Shown here one piece after another: positions 8,695 through 17,431 of a stretch of 64,000 nucleotides of DNA. The DNA comes from Bacillus inaquosorum KCTC 13429 (GTDB lineage Bacteria > Bacillota > Bacilli > Bacillales > Bacillaceae). The position numbers and the translations under genes are program-made. The stretch spans positions 208,953 to 272,952 of the forward strand of contig NZ_AMXN01000006.1 of NCBI RefSeq assembly GCF_000332645.1, in the 5' to 3' direction. Position 1 is the stretch's first letter. Every line of letters starts with the position of its first letter. Under the pieces are notes generated by a model. That model searched no databases and had not been told where the DNA came from. It worked only from the letters and a program-made list of their open reading frames with translations.

Positions 8695-9375
8695 ATGAAT
8701 CCTAATATTGCAAAAATCTCTTCGTTGCTATCTGATCCCTCTCGTTCTTCCATTCTTCTCAGCCTAATGGATGGAAGGATACACCCTGCGGGAGAGCTTG
8801 CATATCTCGCTAACATTAAACCTCAAACCGCAAGTTTTCACCTGAATAAATTGCTTGAAGCAAAGCTGATTAGCGTAGAGAAGCATGGAAGACATCGGTA
8901 TTATAGGTTGTCTAACTCAGAGGCTGCCAGCGTGATCGAACAGTTGCTTAGCATTGCACCTAAAGAAAAAGTCACGTCTTTAAAAGATTCAAAAGAGAAA
9001 AGTGACTTGCATTTTGCCCGTACCTGTTATGATCATCTGGCAGGTTATGTGGGCGTGCAAATCACAAATTCACTAGTTGAGCAGGGGATGTTAAGAAAAG
9101 TCGATTTAAACTTTGAGGTGACGTCAGAGGGCTCTTTGTTCTTTTCGAATTTTGGCATCAACGAAGAGCAGCAGCGAAATAAGAGGAGGGCATTTGCCCG
9201 CTGCTGTTTAGATTGGAGTGAGCGGCAGCATCATCTTGCAGGAGCGTTAGGAAATGCCCTATTGGTACGCATGTTAGAAGAAAAATGGATCGTTCGTATG
9301 CCGAAAACGAGAGCGATTAAGATTACACAAAGCGGGAAAACCGCATTTGAGAAGTACTTGAAAATGTATATTTAG
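8695..9375 (+). CDS. ydfF: ArsR-family winged-helix regulator
   Basis: 226 residues from the ATG at 8695, chosen because TAAGGAGG lies 6 nt upstream; an in-frame ATG at 8674 has no such site. The N-terminal ArsR fold includes LSDPSRSSILLSLMDG, IKPQTASFHLNKLLEAKLIS and the wing GRHRYYRLS. The long C-terminal part carries no metal-binding cysteine cluster, so the effector is not metal-like by sequence. It is divergent from ydfE. Confidence 0.75.
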   Translation: MNPNIAKISSLLSDPSRSSILLSLMDGRIHPAGELAYLANIKPQTASFHLNKLLEAKLISVEKHGRHRYYRLSNSEAASVIEQLLSIAPKEKVTSLKDSKEKSDLHFARTCYDHLAGYVGVQITNSLVEQGMLRKVDLNFEVTSEGSLFFSNFGINEEQQRNKRRAFARCCLDWSERQHHLAGALGNALLVRMLEEKWIVRMPKTRAIKITQSGKTAFEKYLKMYI

Positions 9376-9415
9376 GGTTTGAGTATTGGAGGAGAGGCAT
9401 TTACTCAGAAATAAT

Positions 9416-9458
9416 AAAGAAGGAGTGGGATTCGTTAACATCTTACTCCTTCTTTTTA
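9416..9458. terminator. Convergent terminator between ydfF and ydfG
   Basis: Stem AAAGAAGGAGT (9416-9426) / ACTCCTTCTTT (9445-9455) with an 18-base loop and a T run in the plus direction. Confidence 0.7.
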
Positions 9459-9461
9459 TGT

Positions 9462-9899
9462 TTAAGTTGCTTTATTCCCCATTGCAATAGAGATGCGATT
9501 CCAACTGTTTATCTGATTGATGATGAGAACAAGGTCAACATATTGTTTTTCATCATAATGCTCCCGCACTCGATGGTACAGCTCATCAGGAACCCTTTTA
9601 GATGGAATGAGGGTGATGTGCTCAGACAGTTCGAGAGCCGCTTTCTCTTCAGGTGAATAAAAATCACATTCATTCCAAGCGCTTAAACAGTAAATTCGCT
9701 GTTCAGTTTCGCCCATTTTGCGGGCATCGGAAGTATGCATATCTAAGCAAAAAGCACAGCCGTTGATTTGAGAAACTCTGATTTTGATCAGTTCTCTCGT
9801 GGTTCGGTTAATTGAGGATTGTTTCGTATATTTCTCCATATCCATCATCATCTTCATACCTTCAGGTGCAACATCATAGTAGGACACTCTTTGACTCAT
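9462..9899 (-). CDS. ydfG: Carboxymuconolactone decarboxylase/AhpD-like protein
   Basis: 145 residues with the AhpD-like redox centre: RTTRELIKIRVSQINGCAFC followed by LDMHTSDARKMGE. The CxxC pair plus the downstream histidine is typical of peroxidase-related members of this family (alkylhydroperoxidase activity, not true decarboxylases). It is probably cytoplasmic and single-gene; a GGAAAGGAG site lies before its ATG. Confidence 0.75.
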   Translation of the reverse strand: MSQRVSYYDVAPEGMKMMMDMEKYTKQSSINRTTRELIKIRVSQINGCAFCLDMHTSDARKMGETEQRIYCLSAWNECDFYSPEEKAALELSEHITLIPSKRVPDELYHRVREHYDEKQYVDLVLIINQINSWNRISIAMGNKAT

Positions 9900-9988
9900 A
9901 AGGCAAGACTCCTTTCCTTAAGATACTTAGATTGTATCCCGGTATTGATCATTTTACCAATGTGCAGTTTGTATGGCATTATATTTCA

Positions 9989-10159
9989 CTATCTTTTGGC
10001 AAGAAGCTGCTTTGAATAAAAATAGGGATACCCCAAAATGATGAGTGGAGCTGCTAATGCAAGCAGGATCCATGAGCCTGAGTGACTGTCTCTAATGACG
10101 CCAATGAATATACAAGTACCGATAAGAAAATATAATAAAGCACCTAAAAACCAATACAT
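9989..10159 (-). CDS. Small membrane protein, 56 residues, unannotated
   Basis: An open frame of 56 codons on the minus strand. It starts MYWFLGALLYFLIGTCIF and has two hydrophobic helices (~2-20 and ~30-46) separated by a short polar turn (RDSHSGS), ending in a basic tail LLAKR. The ATG is preceded by AGAGGAA at 5-nt spacing. The previous small ORF ends 2 nt upstream, so the two look translationally coupled. I do not recognise the protein. Confidence 0.65.
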   Translation of the reverse strand: MYWFLGALLYFLIGTCIFIGVIRDSHSGSWILLALAAPLIILGYPYFYSKQLLAKR

Positions 10160-10161
10160 GT

Positions 10162-10311
10162 TCATTCCTCTTTTTCTTTACACGTGATCTTTGATTGAGT
10201 ATTTTTGTCTTTCTCATTGCTTAATCGATCAGGGCACTGATTTTTTAACACTTTTTCAGTTCGGATGCCTTTTCTTTTTAATGATAAAATTGTGAGATCA
10301 ATCGATTTCAT
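10162..10311 (-). CDS. Small charged protein, 49 residues, unannotated
   Basis: A 49-codon frame starting MKSIDLTILSLKRKG and ending in a lysine/glutamate-rich tail (KITCKEKEE). GAAGGA lies 9 nt before the chosen ATG; an in-frame ATG at 10320 abuts that site and is less likely. Its last codons supply the ribosome-binding site of the 56-residue membrane protein. It has no hydrophobic segment and two cysteines. Function unknown; it could also be a leader ORF. Confidence 0.5.
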   Translation of the reverse strand: MKSIDLTILSLKRKGIRTEKVLKNQCPDRLSNEKDKNTQSKITCKEKEE

Positions 10312-10369
10312 GATGATCATTCCTTCAATGAATAGTGGGTTCCTTTTATTTTAAATGTAAATTTGGAAA

Positions 10370-10412
10370 GATAAAACGTACATAAAGGCAGAACGATTAT
10401 GTACGTTTGGGC
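10370..10412. promoter_or_regulatory. YdfI-type half-sites upstream of ydfHI
   Basis: GTACGTTTGGGC at 10401-10412 is an exact minus-strand match to the YdfI 12-mer GCCCRAAYGTAC. Facing it, GATAAAACGTAC at 10370-10381 matches 8 of 12 positions. Together they form an inverted pair, unlike the direct pair before ydfJ. Autoregulation of ydfHI is inferred. Confidence 0.5.
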
Positions 10413-10582
10413 AATGATTACATGTTGCGAACCTCTAATGGTTCAATGCACCTTGGTATTGTTGTGTTCCTTCTCTTCCTATAAAATGATTGGATAAAAG
10501 TATGAGTTGCACGTTCAAATAAATGGTGTGCCGCTTTCATAAGGAACGGTTCAGTTAAACTGTTAAAGGAAGTGGATGAGGT

Positions 10583-11806
10583 TTGTTTAGAAGGAATCCT
10601 TTCAAAGAAAAATACTACTCACATGATAGGCGCGCATTAAATATGCTTGCACTCAGAGTTCCAGGACTAGCTTTTATTCTCATGATCTACATAGCCTCTA
10701 TCGTGCTGCAATTTATTACTGGGAGCTGGTCCATTTTATTGCTTCATGTGTTTACAATATTGACAGCTATTTTTGCTTTGCTGCATTGGCACTCATATCG
10801 CTGGGTGAAGAAAAGGGTCATTCTCTATTTTGTACTGCAAGGTTTGATCACTTTTTCACTTGCTAATCTCATGACTGGCTTCTTAGTGCTGATCATCATT
10901 GGCCTTTATGCATTTTTGATTGGACAGATTATAGGAATGGCAGACAGAAGAAAGACTTTCCTCATTCTTTATTTATTGCTTCTGCTGTCAATCAATGTTC
11001 CATATCAGATTCACAAAGGTGAATATTTGCATTTTCTTGTCATTGCCGTACCTATTATGATCGTGATTATCACTTATGCCGCTACATTTTTTGCCCAAGT
11101 CGATGAAAAAATAAAAGCGCAGCTGACTCTTGAAAGGCTGGAGCTTGCCCATCAGCAGGTAGAACAGCTGACACTGCAAAACGAGAGACAGCGTATGGCC
11201 CGGGACTTACACGATACGCTTGCTCAAGGTCTGGTTAGTTTAAATATGCAGCTGGACGCTATTCATGTTCATCTCGCCAAAGACAACACAGAGAGAGCAA
11301 AAGAAATCGTTCAGCAATCTATGAATAGAGTGAAAAGCACATTAGCTGATGCACGTTCAGCGATTGACGATCTGCGCAGCAAATCTGAAGAAATCGGTTT
11401 TTTAAAAGAAAGAATTACCTCATTAATGGATCATTTTCAGGAGTCAACAGGCACGGCTTGTTTTTTAGACTACAGGTTACATCAGGTGCCAGATGTTCGT
11501 ACAGCTGAAAACTGCTATTACATCATTGGAGAATGCATAACGAATGCAGCAAAGCATGCTGAAGCAGAAACGATCTGGGTAGCCATTTGGGATGATGAAA
11601 AAGGGAGACTGCATTTAACTGTCAAGGACAATGGCAAAGGATTTAATGTTGAAAAGGGAAAGAAAAAGAGAGGACATTATGGGCTTCTTGGTATACAAGA
11701 ACGCGTCAGAGCAATGAATGGCCAATTCAATATAAAGAGTACAAAATCTATAGGAACACACATCGAGATTAACGTACCAATTCAGGGAGAGATGCATGAT
11801 GAATAA
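10583..11806 (+). CDS. ydfH: Sensor histidine kinase YdfH
   Basis: 407 residues of the NarL/DesK-type kinase class. About six membrane helices occupy residues 15-165, then a linker helix, the HisKA_3 phosphoacceptor box RMARDLHDTLAQGLVSLNMQ (~207-226) and an HATPase domain with the N box (ECITNAAKHA) and G boxes (DNGKGFN, YGLLGIQERV). No large extracytoplasmic domain is present, so it probably senses a membrane signal. TTG at 10583 is the likeliest start. It overlaps the response regulator gene and phosphorylates YdfI. Confidence 0.85.
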   Translation: MFRRNPFKEKYYSHDRRALNMLALRVPGLAFILMIYIASIVLQFITGSWSILLLHVFTILTAIFALLHWHSYRWVKKRVILYFVLQGLITFSLANLMTGFLVLIIIGLYAFLIGQIIGMADRRKTFLILYLLLLLSINVPYQIHKGEYLHFLVIAVPIMIVIITYAATFFAQVDEKIKAQLTLERLELAHQQVEQLTLQNERQRMARDLHDTLAQGLVSLNMQLDAIHVHLAKDNTERAKEIVQQSMNRVKSTLADARSAIDDLRSKSEEIGFLKERITSLMDHFQESTGTACFLDYRLHQVPDVRTAENCYYIIGECITNAAKHAEAETIWVAIWDDEKGRLHLTVKDNGKGFNVEKGKKKRGHYGLLGIQERVRAMNGQFNIKSTKSIGTHIEINVPIQGEMHDE

Positions 11807-12440
11807 GGTTTTAATCGTTGATGACCATCTTGTCGTGAGGGAAGGTCTGAAGCTTTTAATTGAAACGAATGATCACTACACCATCATAGGAGAGGCGGAA
11901 AATGGCAAAGCAGCAGTCCGCCTTGCAGATGAATTAAAACCGGATATCATTCTCATGGATTTGTATATGCCTGAGATGAGCGGATTAGAAGCCATAAAAC
12001 AAATAAAAGAAAAACACGACATCCCCATCATTATTTTGACTACGTATAATGAAGATCACTTAATGATCGAAGGAATTGAATTAGGAGCGAAAGGATATCT
12101 GCTGAAGGATACGAGTTCAGAAACCCTATTTCATACAATGGATGCAGCGCTAGGAGGAAATGTGCTGCTGCAGCCTGATATTTTAAAACGTCTGCAAGAA
12201 ATCCAATTGGAGCGGATGAAGAAGCAGAGCAGTGATACGCAGCTGACAGAAAAGGAAGTCATTGTTCTAAAAGCAATTGCGAAAGGTCTTAAAAGCAAAG
12301 CGATCGCCTTTGATTTGGGCGTCTCTGAGCGAACCGTAAAGTCTAGATTAACGTCCATTTACAATAAATTAGGCGCGAATTCAAGAACTGAAGCAGTGAC
12401 GATTGCCATGCAAAGAGGCATTCTGACATTAGATGAATAA
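11799..12440 (+). CDS. ydfI: NarL-family response regulator YdfI
   Basis: 213 residues. The receiver domain has the acidic pair VDDH, phosphoacceptor Asp in IILMDLYMPEMSG (~residue 53), Thr in ILTTYN and Lys in GYLLKD. The C-terminal LuxR-type helix-turn-helix includes LTEKEVIVLKAIAKGLKSKA and SERTVKSRL. In B. subtilis YdfI activates ydfJ through tandem GCCCRAAYGTAC 12-mers (established). An ATG at 11796 is also possible; 11799 gives better spacing from GGGAGA. The gene overlaps the end of ydfH. Confidence 0.88.
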   Translation: MNKVLIVDDHLVVREGLKLLIETNDHYTIIGEAENGKAAVRLADELKPDIILMDLYMPEMSGLEAIKQIKEKHDIPIIILTTYNEDHLMIEGIELGAKGYLLKDTSSETLFHTMDAALGGNVLLQPDILKRLQEIQLERMKKQSSDTQLTEKEVIVLKAIAKGLKSKAIAFDLGVSERTVKSRLTSIYNKLGANSRTEAVTIAMQRGILTLDE

Positions 12441-12459
12441 CATCATATATTTGAAATTT

Positions 12460-12485
12460 GCCCAAACGTACATGCCCGAATGTAC
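12460..12485 (+). promoter_or_regulatory. Tandem YdfI binding 12-mers before ydfJ
   Basis: GCCCAAACGTAC (12460-12471) and GCCCGAATGTAC (12474-12485) both match GCCCRAAYGTAC exactly and are 14 bp start to start. This is the known YdfI activation site of ydfJ. The two 12-mers also contain an inverted ACGTACAT/ATGTACGT with a T run after it, so the same DNA can act as a terminator of ydfHI. Confidence 0.85.
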
Positions 12486-12561
12486 GTTTTTTTTATTTCA
12501 TTGTCAACTACAATGAGAAAGCAAAGAATGTGATCAAGCAATGTACTGAAAGGAGATTATC

Positions 12562-14736
12562 ATGTCAAGAATGTTATATAAATTAGGAGGATGGGTTGCT
12601 CGCCATCGCATAAAAGTAATATGTGCGTGGATCGTTGTGTTAGTTGCTTCGATAGCGCTTGCCATCACGTTAAAACCAAGTTTTTCTGAGGATATGTCCA
12701 TACCTGACACACCTTCGGAAAAAGCGCTGGATGTCATTCATAAAGAATTTCCTCACGGTCCTGATAAAGGGAGCATACGGGTTATTTTCGGTGCTGAAGA
12801 TGGAGAGAAGCTTACTGCAAAGTCAGCGAAAAAAGCAATCGAAAATACGTTCAAGGAAATCAATAAAGATGATTCCGTTGACTCGATTGCGAGTCCTTTT
12901 GTTACAGGAACAATCGCGAAAGACGGCACAGTTGCCTATGCTGATATCAAGTATAAATCTTCAGCAGATGATATCAAAGATGACTCTATCAAACACTTAA
13001 AAGACAGTTTGAAAATAGCTGATGATGAGGGATTACAGACGGAACTTAGCGGAGATGTGCCAGGAGCCGAGATGGAGATAGGCGGAGTATCTGAAATTGT
13101 CGGCATTATCTTGGCTTTTGTCGTGTTAGCCATTACTTTCGGCTCTTTATTGATAGCAGGTTTGCCGATTTTAACAGCACTAATTGGTTTAGGTGTAAGT
13201 ATTGGACTGGTGTTGATTGGGACACAAGTATTCGATATTGCGTCCGTCAGCCTTTCATTAGCCGGAATGATTGGCCTTGCGGTTGGTATTGATTATGCTT
13301 TATTTATTTTTACGAAACACCGCCAGTTTTTAGGTGAAGGTATACAAAAAAATGAATCGATTGCGAGAGCCGCGGGAACAGCAGGAAGTGCAGTCGTTTT
13401 TGCCGGACTTACTGTTATCGTCGCACTTTGCGGATTGACTGTCGTTAACATTCCGTTTATGTCTGCAATGGGGCTGACAGCAGGGCTTAGTGTATTGTTA
13501 GCTGTTCTCGCTTCAATCACGCTTGTGCCTGCCGTCTTATCAATAACAGGAAAACGGATGATTCCGAAACCAAACAAGAAAAAAGAAAAACAAAGCTCTG
13601 AAACAAATGTCTGGGGACGCTTTGTCACAAAAAATCCTATCATGCTAAGTGTATGCAGCATTCTCATTTTGCTCGTCATTAGTATCCCATCTATGCATTT
13701 GGAGCTGGGCTTGCCTGATGCAGGAATGAAAGCGAAGGATAATCCTGATCGCCAGGCTTATGACTTGCTTGCCGATGGTTTTGGAGAAGGATTTAATGGC
13801 CAATTAACACTTGTAGCGGATGCCACAAGTGTGACAGGAAATAAGGCGGAAGCATTTGCAGATGCAGTGAAAGAAATAAAGGAACTAGACCATGTAGCGA
13901 GTGTTACTCCTGCAATGCCTAATAAAGAAGGGAACTTTGCCATCATTACGGTAGTTCCTACAACAGGTCCAAATGATGTAGCAACGAAGGATTTGGTAAA
14001 GGATGTACGCAGCTTATCAGATAAAAACGGGGTAGATTTGCTCGTTACTGGATCAACTGCAGTGAATATTGATATTTCTGATCGCCTGAATGATGCGATA
14101 CCGGTATTTGCTGTACTCATTGTCGGTTTTGCGTTTGTGCTGCTGACGATCGTTTTTCGTTCGCTGCTGGTGCCGCTTGTTGCGGTTGCAGGTTTCATAT
14201 TGACGATGACAGCCACTCTCGGAATCTGTGTATTTGTCTTACAAGACGGGAACCTCATCGACTTTTTTAAAATCCCTGAAAAAGGGCCGATACTCGCGTT
14301 CCTGCCGATTTTATCTATTGGGATTCTGTTTGGATTAGCGATGGATTATCAAGTGTTCCTTGTAAGCAGAATGCGTGAAGAATATGTGAAAACAAAAAAT
14401 CCAGTACAAGCGATTCAAGCTGGATTAAAACACAGCGGGCCTGTTGTCACTGCTGCCGGTCTTATCATGATATTCGTGTTTGCAGGATTTATCTTTGCTG
14501 GTGAAGCTTCTATTAAAGCCAACGGATTGGCTCTTTCCTTTGGTGTGCTCTTTGATGCATTTATTGTAAGAATGACACTGATTCCAAGTGTGATGAAGCT
14601 GATGGGGAATGCAGCCTGGTATTTGCCAAAATGGCTAGACAAGATCATTCCCAATGTGGATATAGAAGGGCATCAACTCACAAAGGAGATACAGCCGGAA
14701 ATAGATCATGAACAAAAGAAACAAATCAGTGTGTAG
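12562..14736 (+). CDS. ydfJ: MMPL/RND-superfamily membrane exporter YdfJ
   Basis: 724 residues. There are two homologous halves, each with one membrane helix, a large extracytoplasmic loop (~45-180 and ~390-510) and five further helices. Family motifs include GLAVGIDYALFIFTKHR and the equivalent GLAMDYQVFLVSRMREEY, which carry the intramembrane acidic residues for proton coupling. It is the target of YdfHI and is preceded by AAGGAGA. The substrate is unknown; export of lipids or drugs is the usual role of MMPL proteins. Confidence 0.88.
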   Translation: MSRMLYKLGGWVARHRIKVICAWIVVLVASIALAITLKPSFSEDMSIPDTPSEKALDVIHKEFPHGPDKGSIRVIFGAEDGEKLTAKSAKKAIENTFKEINKDDSVDSIASPFVTGTIAKDGTVAYADIKYKSSADDIKDDSIKHLKDSLKIADDEGLQTELSGDVPGAEMEIGGVSEIVGIILAFVVLAITFGSLLIAGLPILTALIGLGVSIGLVLIGTQVFDIASVSLSLAGMIGLAVGIDYALFIFTKHRQFLGEGIQKNESIARAAGTAGSAVVFAGLTVIVALCGLTVVNIPFMSAMGLTAGLSVLLAVLASITLVPAVLSITGKRMIPKPNKKKEKQSSETNVWGRFVTKNPIMLSVCSILILLVISIPSMHLELGLPDAGMKAKDNPDRQAYDLLADGFGEGFNGQLTLVADATSVTGNKAEAFADAVKEIKELDHVASVTPAMPNKEGNFAIITVVPTTGPNDVATKDLVKDVRSLSDKNGVDLLVTGSTAVNIDISDRLNDAIPVFAVLIVGFAFVLLTIVFRSLLVPLVAVAGFILTMTATLGICVFVLQDGNLIDFFKIPEKGPILAFLPILSIGILFGLAMDYQVFLVSRMREEYVKTKNPVQAIQAGLKHSGPVVTAAGLIMIFVFAGFIFAGEASIKANGLALSFGVLFDAFIVRMTLIPSVMKLMGNAAWYLPKWLDKIIPNVDIEGHQLTKEIQPEIDHEQKKQISV

Positions 14737-14740
14737 TAGA

Positions 14741-14770
14741 AAAAGCAGATCTTTCATGATCTGCTTTTTT
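14741..14770. terminator. Terminator between ydfJ and ydfK
   Basis: Stem AAAAGCAGATC / GATCTGCTTTT with a 6-base loop and T run; it can serve both convergent genes. Confidence 0.8.
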
Positions 14771-14788
14771 GTTTAATATTTAAAATAA

Positions 14789-15478
14789 TTAAAAATGCAA
14801 TCCAAATGCCTGAATCACGAAAATGACAACAGGCGGTATCAACAGGGAAGGCAGCAGATTCAGCGTTTTACATTTCTTGATTCCCAGAATGCTTAACCCT
14901 GAGCTGAGGATAAGTATGCCTCCTACAATTGTGATTTCGTTTATAAGGTCTGTATTGATTGCGCTCTCCATTACTTTAGCAAATAAATAGATGGAGCCCT
15001 GCCAGGCAAATAACACAATGGCAGCCGCTGCTATTCCAAATCCAAAAGTCGAAGCGAGCACAATGGAGGTAATCCCATCTAACATACCGTTTGTCAGGAG
15101 GTACGTATAATTTTCATTCAGCGCGGCTTCAACAGGGCCCAATATTGACAGCGAACCTATACAAAATAATAAGATCGCAGTTGATAAACCTTCCGCTAAA
15201 TTGCTTTTAGAGAATTTGTTCACCAGCTTGTTGAATCGCAACTCCAGATCGATGCTCTGGCCAATCAATCCTCCAAGGGCTAAACTCACGATAAAAAGAA
15301 TGGGGTATTTACTATCAGGCAAATGCTGTGTAATGGCATTGATCCCTAACGCCATTGCAGCGAATCCCATTGCCTGCATCAGAATATCCTGGTATTCATC
15401 TTTAATGCCTTTTTTGAATATCCCTCCGATGATACTTCCTGCAATGATCATAACTGTGTTAAAAATAGTTCCAAACAT
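14789..15478 (-). CDS. ydfK: DUF554 membrane protein
   Basis: 229 residues with about seven membrane helices. Typical DUF554 features are the N-terminal IAGSIIGGIFKKGIKDEYQD and the central LLFCIGSLSILGPVEAALN and GMLDGITSIVLAS. No function is established. Its promoter has a MerR-type 19-bp spacer with a dyad (15512-15542) and the next gene downstream of that promoter region is the MerR regulator ydfL, so ydfK may be the YdfL target (inference). Confidence 0.8.
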   Translation of the reverse strand: MFGTIFNTVMIIAGSIIGGIFKKGIKDEYQDILMQAMGFAAMALGINAITQHLPDSKYPILFIVSLALGGLIGQSIDLELRFNKLVNKFSKSNLAEGLSTAILLFCIGSLSILGPVEAALNENYTYLLTNGMLDGITSIVLASTFGFGIAAAAIVLFAWQGSIYLFAKVMESAINTDLINEITIVGGILILSSGLSILGIKKCKTLNLLPSLLIPPVVIFVIQAFGLHF

Positions 15479-15511
15479 AAGCTTTCTCCTCCAATAATGA
15501 TTCCTGCATAA

Positions 15512-15542
15512 AAAATAAACCCTCTAGTTAGTAGAGAGTCAA
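15512..15542 (-). promoter_or_regulatory. MerR-type promoter of ydfK
   Basis: On the minus strand TTGACT (15537-15542) and TATTTT (15512-15517) are 19 bp apart. The spacer holds the dyad CTCTA-N5-TAGAG (15522-15536). This matches the layout of BmrR/BltR-controlled drug-exporter promoters, and the MerR protein YdfL is encoded next door. Confidence 0.65.
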
Positions 15543-15569
15543 GGGATATTGACAGCATATTCTTGGGGT

Positions 15570-16382
15570 TTACTTGATGGGCAGCAGGATTTCAGTCGCA
15601 TAATTGTCTAGATTATTCGTAATCCCATAATCAATGAGTGTGATTTCGATTGAGTCCCCCGCTACCTCATAATGATGTTCTTTCATATATGCCAGTAACT
15701 TTTTGTAATAGGGTTCGGCTTCTGGATGTGACCCTTTAAACCTAATTTGCAGATATTCTCTTGAAGGAAAAATGATTTCTGATGAAGTGTTTTCATTTTC
15801 ATCTTCAAGAATCATGAATATGCTGGAATATTTGTCGAACTGATTTGCTTTTACATTTGCTGCTGAAATGGATAAACCTATCTTGCCTATAAATATATCC
15901 TCGTTCACATTCAGATGAGTTCTCAATGCTGCCAATGAATGTTCGATATCATGGCCGAGAATATACTCATGCTGTAAATAAGCCACACGTAATGCGGGAA
16001 GTTTGATTTTTGAAATGAGATGTAATGGCGTGTTGACGGCATCTTCTATTTGGATGATCCGGCGGGAGATCTTTTTTTCAATGCGTTCCAATTCTTTCTT
16101 TTTGCGATCAATTTCAGTTTGCTGGCTTTTCAGTAAATGAATCAGAGTGTTTGTATTTTGGGAATTGTAAAAATCAAGAAGTTTATTGATGGGCAGGCCT
16201 AAAGCTCTCAAATACTTGATGGTGTCCAGCCGCTCAAACTGTTGGGTAGAATAATATCTATAGTTTGTTTGCTCGTCTTTATATTCCGGTTTCAAAAGAC
16301 CGATTTCATCATAATACCTAAGCGCAGAGATTTTCACATTGAATAACTTTGAAACTTCTCCAATCGAAAAAAATTCCTTCAT
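15570..16382 (-). CDS. ydfL: MerR-family multidrug-responsive regulator (BltR/BmrR-like)
   Basis: 270 residues from the ATG at 16382, which has GAAAGG 8 nt upstream; the frame extends seven codons further but without a better site. The N-terminal MerR fold includes [20 protein letters not shown] and [20 protein letters not shown], a dimerisation coil covers ~85-120, and a GyrI-like effector domain covers ~125-270, as in BmrR. It is predicted to sense hydrophobic cations or similar drugs and to activate a stretched-spacer promoter, most likely that of ydfK. Confidence 0.82.
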   Translation of the reverse strand: MKEFFSIGEVSKLFNVKISALRYYDEIGLLKPEYKDEQTNYRYYSTQQFERLDTIKYLRALGLPINKLLDFYNSQNTNTLIHLLKSQQTEIDRKKKELERIEKKISRRIIQIEDAVNTPLHLISKIKLPALRVAYLQHEYILGHDIEHSLAALRTHLNVNEDIFIGKIGLSISAANVKANQFDKYSSIFMILEDENENTSSEIIFPSREYLQIRFKGSHPEAEPYYKKLLAYMKEHHYEVAGDSIEITLIDYGITNNLDNYATEILLPIK

Positions 16383-16502
16383 TCTAACAACCTTTCTGTA
16401 CATTTGTTTGATTTATTCTTTACATACATCCACATTATATATGATGAAGGAGCCCTAAAGGTAATCGGGGTTAGAGGCTGAGGGTAGAAGGCGGATAATG
16501 CA

Positions 16503-16537
16503 GTGAAAAAAGCCCCTTTTTTTTGAAAGGAGCTTTT
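16503..16537 (-). terminator. Terminator after ydfM
   Basis: On the minus strand a GAAAAGCTCC / GGGGCTTTTTT hairpin with an A-rich loop lies immediately after the ydfM stop. Confidence 0.65.
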
Positions 16538-17431
16538 CTATTCTTCAAAATAAGGATTCACATGGATAAGCACTTCTTCAACATCTGAAAACTGTCTTTT
16601 GATTTCATTTCGGATTTCTCGGGCAATATCGTGTCCCTGCTTAATCGTCAAATCATAATCCAAAGATAAACGGACATCAAGCAATTTATAGTGGCCATGT
16701 TCTCTCGCGCGAATTTTATCGAGCCGTTTTACTTGAGGACAATGCAAAATAACAGCTTTATATTCCTCTATCAGCTCGGGATCAACACTTTTCTCCATGA
16801 GAACATCAACAGACGGCCTGATTAATTCCATTGAAATCTTAAAAATGAGGTAAGCCACGATGGCGCTTGCAATTGCATCGGCGTACAACAGAAAGGACCA
16901 TCCGCGGGTGTTTCCGATAATCGCCAATAGGACGCCGATAAAAGCGGCGAGAGAGGCAACGATATCGCCTTTATGATCGTATGCAATCGCTATAATTGCT
17001 TTGCTGTTCCATTTTTCCCCCTGCTTTATGGAATAACGATATAAGATCTGCTTAGCCACGTACGAAATCAGAGCTGCAAACAATGCGCTGTATTGTGGAA
17101 CGCTTGGCCCTTCAACAAAGGACAGAATCGCTTCTATTAGGATATAAACGGATACGATCACTAAGATAATTCCGACAATCGCCTCACTTATGACCTCAGC
17201 TTTTCCATGCCCGAAAGGATGGTCTTGATCAGGCGGTTTATTGGAAATGCCGATGACTGCCAGGACAGCAATCGAAGCAACGACATCCGCTGCAGAATGG
17301 ATTCCGTCTGCAAAAACAGCTTCACTATCGCCTATCAGCCCACAAAAGACCTTTCCTGCCATTAAGATCAGATTGGCTATCAATGCAATCAAAGCTACCT
17401 TTTTGCTTATTTGTTCTCTTTCACTTGCCAT
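16538..17431 (-). CDS. ydfM: Cation diffusion facilitator
   Basis: 297 residues with six membrane helices and a cytoplasmic C-terminal domain (~210-297) of CDF zinc/iron/manganese exporters. The metal-site motifs are FADGIHSAADVVASI in helix II, DHPFGHGKAE in the loop and YDHKGDIVASLAAF in helix V. It should export a divalent metal by proton antiport. A GGAGG site precedes the ATG. Metal specificity cannot be read from the sequence. Confidence 0.82.
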   Translation of the reverse strand: MASEREQISKKVALIALIANLILMAGKVFCGLIGDSEAVFADGIHSAADVVASIAVLAVIGISNKPPDQDHPFGHGKAEVISEAIVGIILVIVSVYILIEAILSFVEGPSVPQYSALFAALISYVAKQILYRYSIKQGEKWNSKAIIAIAYDHKGDIVASLAAFIGVLLAIIGNTRGWSFLLYADAIASAIVAYLIFKISMELIRPSVDVLMEKSVDPELIEEYKAVILHCPQVKRLDKIRAREHGHYKLLDVRLSLDYDLTIKQGHDIAREIRNEIKRQFSDVEEVLIHVNPYFEE

